From Gammaproteobacteria bacterium (GTDB taxonomy: Bacteria > Pseudomonadota > Gammaproteobacteria > S012-40), in assembly GCA_029879945.1 (NCBI GenBank), contig JAOUPJ010000005.1, positions 1 through 28,755 of the forward strand: DNA of 28,755 nucleotides, read 5' to 3'. The notes under the pieces were generated by a model, which worked only from the letters and a program-made list of their open reading frames with translations, made no database searches and was not told where the DNA came from. This document shows, in pieces, positions 16,311 to 23,185 of this stretch; the stretch's first letter is position 1; each line of letters opens with the position of its first letter. A program made the position numbers and the translations under genes.

Positions 16311-17507
16311 ATGAACAACTACAAGAAACCCCTTATTCCCATTGCACCTGTGCTGTCGGCATTTTTCAGGCTTTTTTTTCGAGCTAAAGATCTTTCCAGT
16401 TATCCATCACTGCTAAGCGCAAACTCGGTACGTATGACCACCTCCGGGCGTATGGGGATTGCATTGGCCCTGGAGCACGCCGGCATTGGCAAGGGAGACA
16501 GGGTATTGGTCCCTGCCTTTCACTGCAGTTCCATGATCGAACCAGTGATATGGTCTGGTGCTGAACCCGTTTTTTATAGAATTAGAAAAGACACCGGCGT
16601 TGACATGGCTGATGTGGAGTCCAAACTGGATAGTAGTGTAAAGATGATCATGGTTACACATTTTTTTGGTTTTCATCAGGATATGAAGTCCATAAAGGCC
16701 TTTTGTGATGAAAGAGGTATACTCATACTCGAAGATTGCGCACACGGTTTTTTTGGCAGCCTGGCAGGAAAACCCATTGGTAGCTGGGGTGACTACGCGA
16801 TCGGAAGTTCAATGAAGTTTTTTCCGGTCTATGACGGGGGCTGTCTGGTTTCAGACAAGAGAGACCTTTCCACAATTCAGCTCACTTCCGCAGGTAAATC
16901 ATTCGAATTGAAGGCGCTATTGAATGCAATTGAAAACGCTAGAGAGTATAAGCGGTTAAAATTGTTAAATACGCTTATTCATCCCCTCTTGTGGTTGAAA
17001 GATTTTGTATGGAAGTTATTAAAACGCAACGCCGGTGATAAAAGTACACTCAGCATTGGTCCTGGCGCCTCGGACGGAGGCTTCGACTTTGAAGAGGCAT
17101 GGGTTCACAAAAGCATGTCGACAATATCCGAGTTTATAGTGAGCCATATACCTAAAAGAAAAATGGTAGAAAGGCGCCTGGAAAACTATCGTTTTCTGGA
17201 AGAAAGCTTGTCTGAACTGGAAGGGATAAGGCCACTACATCCGTCTTTACCGGAAGGGACGGTTCCGTATGTATACTCCGTCTATGTGGAAAATCCAGGT
17301 CCGGTGTTCCATGATCTGAAAACCAAACGAGTGCCCATCATTCGCTTTGGCGAGTTTTTGTGGGAGGGTGTGGACGAGACAGTTTGCCCTGTGAGTGTCG
17401 AATACTCACAACACATTTTCCAATTTCCCTGTCATCAGGAATTTCGTCAATCCGAGCTGGATTGGATGGTGACTGAAATAAAAAATACACTTAAAAACTA
17501 TAAATAG
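16311..17507 (+). CDS. DegT/DnrJ/EryC1/StrS-family PLP-dependent sugar aminotransferase
   Basis: A 398-residue type I fold PLP enzyme, expected to transaminate a keto-sugar nucleotide to an amino sugar for the polysaccharide. Visible: TTSGRMGIALAL (PLP phosphate contact region), VLVPAFHCSSMIEPVIWSG, the cofactor aspartate in LEDCAHGFFG (D142) and the Schiff-base lysine in GSSMKFFPVYDGGCL (K169). The lysine context, FFPVYDGG, departs from the more usual TKNLTTGEGG, so it is a divergent branch that might use an unusual substrate. I take the ATG at 16311; a TTG directly before it (16308) would add one residue but sits too close to the GAGTAGG ribosome-binding site. The acyltransferase gene follows after 20 bases. 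Confidence 0.88.
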   Translation: MNNYKKPLIPIAPVLSAFFRLFFRAKDLSSYPSLLSANSVRMTTSGRMGIALALEHAGIGKGDRVLVPAFHCSSMIEPVIWSGAEPVFYRIRKDTGVDMADVESKLDSSVKMIMVTHFFGFHQDMKSIKAFCDERGILILEDCAHGFFGSLAGKPIGSWGDYAIGSSMKFFPVYDGGCLVSDKRDLSTIQLTSAGKSFELKALLNAIENAREYKRLKLLNTLIHPLLWLKDFVWKLLKRNAGDKSTLSIGPGASDGGFDFEEAWVHKSMSTISEFIVSHIPKRKMVERRLENYRFLEESLSELEGIRPLHPSLPEGTVPYVYSVYVENPGPVFHDLKTKRVPIIRFGEFLWEGVDETVCPVSVEYSQHIFQFPCHQEFRQSELDWMVTEIKNTLKNYK

Positions 17508-17527
17508 CCTTAGGAGCATTTTCTGAA

Positions 17528-18544
17528 GTGAGCTGGGAACTACAACCGATATCAATATTTAGCGACTACCGCGAGTCCTGGGACGCTTTGAACGAAGCCA
17601 ACTACCGCTCTCCCTTGCTGGAGTCACGTTTCTATCAACCTCAGATCACGCATTTTGGAGATGATAGTTTGGAGTTGGCAATTTTCCGTGATGGAAATAG
17701 TATCGCCGCGATTACCATTCTTAGAAAAACCAATTTCGGGTCCTGGGAGACCTTTCAACCCTCACAGGCGCCTATCGGTGCATGGATAGCGGATAAAAAG
17801 CTGGATGTTGCCACGCTGTTGACTCAGCTGGCGAATACACTGCCTGGGTTCGCCGGTTCAATCGGTATTACACAACAAGACCCGCAACTCTATCCAAGAC
17901 CCCAGGACCAGGGTGCACTCGGTACACTGGATTATATCCGAACTGCGAAAGTCCCCGCTGAGGGCACGTTTGATGACTACTGGAGTCAGCGTGGAAAAAA
18001 TCTACGACAAAACATCAAGCGTCAGCAAAACAGACTGGAACGAGAAAAGGTTAACACGCGTTTGGAAATTGTAACCGAGGCTGACAGCGTTAAAGAGTGT
18101 ATCGTTGAATATGGGGAGTTGGAGACAGCGGGATGGAAGGCATCCAAGGGAACCGCGGTCAATATTGACAACGAACAAGGTAAATTCTATTGCGATTTAT
18201 TGGAGGAATATGCCAGAACTCAGCAGTGTTATATCTGTAAGTTTTTCTATGATGACAAGCTCGTCGCCATGGACTTATGCATCGAGGCGTTTGGAACCCT
18301 CGTCATATTAAAGACCAGCTACGACGAAAGCCAGAAGACTTCGTCTCCCGCCTTGTTAATGCGCAGAAATTCATTTGTGATATTCTTTGATTCACCCAAA
18401 ATTAAAACTATTGAGTTTTATGGAAAGGTGATGGATTGGCATACCAAATGGAGTAATGATATTAGGGTGATGTATCACATTAACTTCATGGCCAGTGGCT
18501 TGTTTGCTATGTTGCGATCTATGATTAAATTGATTAAAAAATAA
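17528..18544 (+). CDS. GNAT-like acyltransferase (CelD/BioF2 family, PF13480 type)
   Basis: A 338-residue protein of the double-GNAT type related to FemAB. The diagnostic stretch is DDYWSQRGKNLRQNIKRQQN (about residues 152-171), followed by the acceptor-binding ELETAGWKASKGTA and a C-terminal GNAT half with YDDKLVAMDLCIEAFGTLVILKTSYDES. It likely N-acylates an amino sugar. Because it follows the aminotransferase gene by 20 bases, the simplest reading is that the aminotransferase makes the amino group that this enzyme acylates; this is inference from gene order. The start is GTG at 17528 with AGGAG at 17512-17516 upstream. It converges on the flippase gene with 13 bases between stops. Confidence 0.88.
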   Translation: MSWELQPISIFSDYRESWDALNEANYRSPLLESRFYQPQITHFGDDSLELAIFRDGNSIAAITILRKTNFGSWETFQPSQAPIGAWIADKKLDVATLLTQLANTLPGFAGSIGITQQDPQLYPRPQDQGALGTLDYIRTAKVPAEGTFDDYWSQRGKNLRQNIKRQQNRLEREKVNTRLEIVTEADSVKECIVEYGELETAGWKASKGTAVNIDNEQGKFYCDLLEEYARTQQCYICKFFYDDKLVAMDLCIEAFGTLVILKTSYDESQKTSSPALLMRRNSFVIFFDSPKIKTIEFYGKVMDWHTKWSNDIRVMYHINFMASGLFAMLRSMIKLIKK

Positions 18545-18557
18545 AGATCACTACATT

Positions 18558-20030
18558 TTATTTTCTTTTAATAGCGCCGCTAATCTTCTGGGAAACAATT
18601 TTTTCGATGCCTTCGGGTTTTTTTCGCAAGACCCAAATTCCATAGAGTATGGATACGTATACCAGTCCACCGGTTCCAGCAATCAAAATGAGTCGAATAA
18701 ATTGATGCAGATCCGTAATCAAGGGATCAAGAAGAAAGTGAATCACAAGAAACATAATGGTTGCGGAAAAAACGGGTATGACGGCAGTGGATGTCAGTTT
18801 GAAGAAACTGACTTTGAGCAAATAAGAAACGATCAGTGTAATCAAGGGTAGATTGATAAGGGCAGACACGGCCATGCCCATGGCGATTCCCAGGATACCA
18901 TTGAGTTCATAGCCAACTAAAACACAAGCAGCGAGAATAGCGAGTCGTAACCACATCAACTTGTTTACTGTGTGTTCCATCTTGAGGGCGATTAGAGGAT
19001 GTTCAGACATGATGGCGACGACGCTGGTGACCGCACCAAAGACCACTAACCATTTCAGATAAACGGTGGACTCAAGCCATTTCTCCCCGAGCAGCACATA
19101 GACCAGGTCGTCCACAGCCAGCCACATTCCTGCGACCACAGGTACACAGAATACCAACGTCGCGGAAACAATGAGCAGGAATACGGAAATAAACTGCTCC
19201 CTGTTTTCTGCCAGACGGGTGAAATTGGGGAACAGGCCTCGTGTAGTGGGCAGGATCACCTCTTTGGTAAAGATGGAGCCCAGTTCATTGGCTATATTAT
19301 AGATACCCATTTGCGCTGTTCCGGTATTGCCGCCTACGACAATCACGTCAAATTTGTCGTTCAGCAGTTTGGCAATGGCCATGGGTATCATAGGAATCGC
19401 AAACTTTACATACTCTGCCAGATGTACGGTACAGAAACGGGGCCGATAGGAATGCATGGTATAACTGAGAATGACGCCTACCACTTCCCCGATAAGAGTC
19501 CCGTAGACAATGGCCCAGTAGTCGCCCAGGACCAGCGCCAGTATGAGTACCGGAAAAAAGATTGCCAGTCTGCGGTAAATAATGAAACGATAGTCCAGTG
19601 CAAAATTGAGTTCTTTGCGCGCCAGTATAATGCCGATATTTTGAAGCCCGACAATAATCTTGGTGAGAGCGAGTACATATACCACATCCACTACCCGTGG
19701 GTCGTTGAAGTAGTCTGCCGCGAAAGGGGCCAGTAAGAAGAGTAGGGCGGCGACGAAAATACTTTGTAATATACCGACTGTCCACGCTGTGTCATTGTGA
19801 CTACGGTCGTCTCCTTTTACGCGAATCAGCAGGAGCGATATATTGACTGTGGAAAATTCCTCGATCAGTCCTATGACCAGAGTGGCCATGGCAACCAGAC
19901 CAAAGTCTTCCGGTACCAGAATACGGGCTAGAATAATGGTGCTGATCAGCCCGATAAACTTCATGCTCCAGCGCATGAGCACAGACCATAGTATGCCGCT
20001 GGTAATTTTTGTTTTTATTGCTTGTGCCAA
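18558..20030 (-). CDS. Wzx-type oligosaccharide flippase (MOP superfamily)
   Basis: A 490-residue inner-membrane protein with about twelve to fourteen hydrophobic segments. The N-terminus TSGILWSVLMRWSMKFIGLI, then STIILARILVPEDFGLVAMA, is typical of polysaccharide flippases that move undecaprenyl-linked repeat units to the periplasmic face. It starts with TTG (20030): a stop codon lies 12 bases upstream in frame, and the next ATG is 18 codons in, past conserved sequence. Upstream ribosome-binding signal is weak, so coupling with the upstream beta-propeller gene (34 bases away) may help translation. As the only flippase in the window it may serve the whole EPS locus. Confidence 0.92.
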   Translation of the reverse strand: MAQAIKTKITSGILWSVLMRWSMKFIGLISTIILARILVPEDFGLVAMATLVIGLIEEFSTVNISLLLIRVKGDDRSHNDTAWTVGILQSIFVAALLFLLAPFAADYFNDPRVVDVVYVLALTKIIVGLQNIGIILARKELNFALDYRFIIYRRLAIFFPVLILALVLGDYWAIVYGTLIGEVVGVILSYTMHSYRPRFCTVHLAEYVKFAIPMIPMAIAKLLNDKFDVIVVGGNTGTAQMGIYNIANELGSIFTKEVILPTTRGLFPNFTRLAENREQFISVFLLIVSATLVFCVPVVAGMWLAVDDLVYVLLGEKWLESTVYLKWLVVFGAVTSVVAIMSEHPLIALKMEHTVNKLMWLRLAILAACVLVGYELNGILGIAMGMAVSALINLPLITLIVSYLLKVSFFKLTSTAVIPVFSATIMFLVIHFLLDPLITDLHQFIRLILIAGTGGLVYVSILYGIWVLRKKPEGIEKIVSQKISGAIKRK

Positions 20031-20064
20031 ACTACGATCTCAACAAGGTGGAGTATTTACTGGT

Positions 20065-21057
20065 TTATTTTGGTTCTTCCAGTATAGAGTAGATTGCGCT
20101 GATGGATTCGCTACTAATGGGGTAGTCGGCCAGCACCTTTCGTTTTTTCAGATCTACCGCTAGAACAGAGCATTCCTCGCGAATTGATCCTCGGTTTACA
20201 AGCTTGCTCAGCCACTTCAGTTTATCAAGACGCCTGGTTTTGCGCAGCAGGGAATAGCCCAGATAAAATGTATCGCCTTCTACATGAAGACCACGACACC
20301 AGCCTCTGACAGGGCCGTAGTTCTCAAACTCATTTAAATTGATCGATTCCAGTGTCTCGTGTGTATTAAGATCACCGATGATGATATATCCATCTACCGA
20401 GGTGAAATAGACCTTGTCGCCAACAACAATCCCGTCGTGTACACTGATTTCTTTATCCGGTCCGCTAATATCGATTCGACTATTGACATCAGTCAGGTCT
20501 ACTGCGTCTTCCTGGGTGCAGCGGGTGACCCAGGGTTTCCCTCTATTCCAAAAAACAAAGTTTGGATGAGAATCGTGTGGACGGGTGGAGTGTACCTTGC
20601 GATAGTCCACATCTTCTGAAAAGCGGTGCCAGGTCTCTTTTCCTTCTGCGTTCAGATACTCAAGAATCTCGCCTGAGTCTTTATCCAGCACAACCACCAT
20701 GTCCAGTCCAGTTGAGGTGACATAGAGCCTGTTTTCATGCACGTTGACAGAATGTATATTATGAAAGCAGGGGTGAGAAAAGGTTTTCTGAAGTTTTAAT
20801 TCAGGGTAGGAATAAAGTCGGATTTCGGTATCAGTGGGTAGCCACAGATTTTTTCCGTCCACATAGCCCACGGTAAATTCAAGGTTTGGGTACTCATCAG
20901 GAAAATTTTCGTTTCCTTCGCTAATGGAGATGAGTTCTTCCACATGACCGGTTTCTGTGTCCAGGCGTAGTAGTTTCGCACAGCCATAGTATTTACCTTC
21001 ACCGAGTTCGAAGCCATTCGGTCGTAGAACACCGCCTGTGATTAGTAATTTGGGCAT
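20065..21057 (-). CDS. Cytoplasmic beta-propeller-like protein of unrecognised family
   Basis: A 330-residue protein with no signal peptide or membrane segment. Repeated units of strand pattern such as NRLYVTSTGLDMVVVLDKDS, DKVYFTSVDGYIIIGDLNTH and GDTFYLGYSL are like the blades of a WD40/YVTN/NHL-type propeller. Four units carry a histidine at the same place before the inner strand: H102 (NIHSVNV), H164 (DSHPNFV), H207 (SVHDGIV) and H258 (RGLHVEG), with extra histidines at 95, 99, 156 and 161. Such an arrangement could bind a metal on the propeller axis, as in other four-histidine propellers, but no enzyme family is recognised. GAGGAA precedes the ATG by 8 bases. The flippase gene follows, so it is probably in a two-gene operon with it. 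Confidence 0.75.
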   Translation of the reverse strand: MPKLLITGGVLRPNGFELGEGKYYGCAKLLRLDTETGHVEELISISEGNENFPDEYPNLEFTVGYVDGKNLWLPTDTEIRLYSYPELKLQKTFSHPCFHNIHSVNVHENRLYVTSTGLDMVVVLDKDSGEILEYLNAEGKETWHRFSEDVDYRKVHSTRPHDSHPNFVFWNRGKPWVTRCTQEDAVDLTDVNSRIDISGPDKEISVHDGIVVGDKVYFTSVDGYIIIGDLNTHETLESINLNEFENYGPVRGWCRGLHVEGDTFYLGYSLLRKTRRLDKLKWLSKLVNRGSIREECSVLAVDLKKRKVLADYPISSESISAIYSILEEPK

Positions 21058-21121
21058 GTTGGAAATTCCTCAGTTAACGCTTTCAACAATCTTGGATTGT
21101 TTATATTTTTCTTTGTGGACT

Positions 21122-21138
21122 TGTCCGTACTACGGACA
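21122..21138. promoter_or_regulatory. Candidate operator palindrome upstream of the propeller gene
   Basis: TGTCCGTACTACGGACA is a perfect inverted repeat of 8-base arms around a single C. It lies 65 bases upstream of the propeller start codon, where a repressor or activator dimer could control that gene and the flippase. The cognate regulator is not in the window. Confidence 0.4.
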
Positions 21139-21454
21139 CAATCGAGTCTTTTAATTATGGCCTAACCGTTATCTATTCGATCGATCGATTCACATTTCAG
21201 GCATGGGCCTGGAACAGGTCTAAGCCAGGCTGTGAGACGATATTCATACGGAATAGGCAATCATTCGCGAGCTGTATTTTACAATGTTAGGACGCCTGGG
21301 TAAAAGGTGATTCACAAGAACTGCGATGAAAATTGCTCTATTGAATAGAGATTTACTAGCTGTGGGCAACAACAGAGCAGATTAGTACTTCTGAGTTAAA
21401 TAGTGGCTGCGAGATGCTTCTGTTTAGAACAGGTCCACGGGCCTTTGAAATGAA

Positions 21455-21517
21455 ACCAGACCGGCTAAACTGTCGCTATTAGTGCACAGTATATACGTCT
21501 TGCACAGCAGGTCTGGT
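21455..21517. other. Nested inverted-repeat element, possible structured RNA
   Basis: The outer arms ACCAGACC (21455-21462) and GGTCTGGT (21510-21517) pair perfectly over 8 bases. Inside, GTGCA (21482-21486) pairs with TGCAC (21501-21505) around a loop containing GTATATAC. The element is not a tRNA: no T-loop or anticodon stem can be drawn. It may be a transcribed structured RNA or the remains of a mobile-element end. Confidence 0.3.
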
Positions 21518-21979
21518 CTAATAAACGTGATTACTGAATATATGTCTTTCCGCTATTGTGGGAAATTCATACTGGCTAAGGAATTTTCCCAGTGTCGCTG
21601 GGGTAGATTGGCAGTGATCGTATATAATATAGGCGTGTCCCTGTCTCGATGTTTCAATGAGGCGCAGTTGGTTTGCCGATTGCTAAATCAAATCAGGTTT
21701 CCTTGGACGCGGGAATGGAAAAGTTCTCAATGTGGTTTGAGGTGCACACTCTCTATGCAATGGAGTTCACGAATCCTGCGCCTTATCGAGTCGATTAAAG
21801 GAATGGCGACATCTGGTAGAACAAAGGCCAGATGTTTCCCAGGCTAGTGAAATGCTACATTTATTGTTTTATATCTTATTGATTATAAAGAAAAAATGTG
21901 TCTATTTCAGCGCAGTGTGTAGCACTGATGTGAACTTACGGAAATCAGTTTCGCCGAATTGAGAGGCAGGAAAACAGCT

Positions 21980-23161
21980 ATGGAACAATACCAAACTATG
22001 AAGACCCATCTCCTCGCGGGAGCGGTCCTGTGTCTAAGCTGTCTGGGTGCAGTCAATGCCTCAGAGCTGAGTACCCTGGCGTCAAATATGAAACCGGGAG
22101 AATGGGCAGAATTGACTACCCTGGGTTTTGATAATGGTAATCTTTTGTATACCACCCGGAATAGTCCTGGCGACAGTGTTTCCACCTCCAATCACATCAT
22201 AGACTTTGCAGAGAGTGCCGCCTGGGACCCTACGACAAAACAGTTTATGTTCCTGGGAGCGCCACATGGTAATGCCTGGAAATTTATCATTTATGACGAA
22301 GCAACGAACAGTTGGCGAGAAGGCCCGTTTTCTCACCCCTGCATGGCATACGGTGGTGCGATCGTAACATCTGATCCCAACGCGACTTATTGTGGTGGCC
22401 ACGCATTCGACTGGAATGCCTTTGATCCAGCCAGTGGACGTTTTTTCCATACCTATTGGAAATTTGGGCCTGAATTGGATATCTACAAACCGAGCACCAA
22501 TCAATGGAGCCGATCAGTGACACCGCCACAAGCCATTGGTGACTTGCTGGGTGGATATAACTACCGCTACGGAGCTATGGAATGGTTTCCTGAAATGAAC
22601 GCCTTGCTCACCCTGGTAGAAGGGAAAATACTACGGATTAATGTGGACACCAATACCTGGGAAGAATGGCCGACCAAATATCAAATGGGTGGCTATCACA
22701 ATGTGATGGAATACTCTGCGGCACAGAAAGTAGTGGTGTTTGGTGGCGGAAATGACTGGGCGGAAACCGTTGCGGCAACTCCTAATAGCAATGACCTCTA
22801 TCGTATGGATGCGGATGGAACGGTTACCAAACTTACCAATGTACCCTTCTATATTCGTGTTACCGATCAGGAAACAGGTGGCCACCCGGGAACCATTATT
22901 ACAGCAGATCCAGTCACCGGTAATTTTATCATTCTCAATAAGCAGAAGCAGTTCTATGAATTGGACGCGGCACGCAATAGCTGGCGCCAGCTTACCACGG
23001 TGCCTCCCATCAATTCCCATGCGGTGGCTGCACCTATCAGCAATCATGGCGTCATCATGTATGTCACCAAAAACAAGGTCTGGCTATACAAGCATTCTGA
23101 CCCTTGTCTAGATTGCCCGGTTCCTACTGCACCGACTGGCGTAACGATTACTGTTAATTAA
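21980..23161 (+). CDS. Secreted kelch-like beta-propeller protein
   Basis: About 393 residues. The ATG at 21980 is chosen because AGGA at 21968-21971 lies 8 bases before it; the open frame extends 7 codons further to a TTG, and a second ATG six codons in would start directly at MKTHLLAG. The N-terminus has a signal peptide (hydrophobic LLAGAVLCLSCLGAVNA, cleavage expected before SE), so export to the periplasm or beyond is likely. Five kelch-type units are visible by their D-x-x-T/R-N-x-W pattern: YDEATNSWREG, YKPSTNQWSRS, VDTNTWEEW, YRMDADGTVTKL and LDAARNSWRQL. The C-terminus CLDCPVPTAPTGVTITVN looks like a linker entering a fibronectin type III domain that then stops. No PEP-CTERM signal. 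Function unknown; possibly glycan or surface binding. Confidence 0.8.
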   Translation: MEQYQTMKTHLLAGAVLCLSCLGAVNASELSTLASNMKPGEWAELTTLGFDNGNLLYTTRNSPGDSVSTSNHIIDFAESAAWDPTTKQFMFLGAPHGNAWKFIIYDEATNSWREGPFSHPCMAYGGAIVTSDPNATYCGGHAFDWNAFDPASGRFFHTYWKFGPELDIYKPSTNQWSRSVTPPQAIGDLLGGYNYRYGAMEWFPEMNALLTLVEGKILRINVDTNTWEEWPTKYQMGGYHNVMEYSAAQKVVVFGGGNDWAETVAATPNSNDLYRMDADGTVTKLTNVPFYIRVTDQETGGHPGTIITADPVTGNFIILNKQKQFYELDAARNSWRQLTTVPPINSHAVAAPISNHGVIMYVTKNKVWLYKHSDPCLDCPVPTAPTGVTITVN

Positions 23162-23185
23162 CAGGACGTGTTTCGTGGGCAGGCG

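Larger units (their letters stand above)
21058..21979. other. Long divergent intergenic region with palindromes and a structured element, no gene seen
   Basis: About 920 bases separate the propeller and kelch genes. I see no convincing coding sequence: the longest open frame (21482-21847) has no family features. It contains an 8-base-arm palindrome TGTCCGTA-C-TACGGACA (21122-21138), a nested inverted-repeat element (21455-21517), a hairpin with arms ACATCTGG/CCAGATGT (21809-21835), and AT-rich sequence at 21855-21900 suited to a promoter for the kelch gene. A weak sigma54-like element is at 21668-21684. Confidence 0.5.

Noticed and set aside
21455..21517. tRNA gene
   Set aside because: The outer stem is 8 bases and the span only 63 bases, with no T-loop sequence or anticodon arm on either strand.
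21482..21847. 121-codon open frame (GTG start) in the long intergenic region
   Set aside because: The translation shows no domain, signal peptide or repeat pattern, is rich in Cys, Arg and Trp as expected of non-coding frames, has no ribosome-binding site and contains a hairpin.
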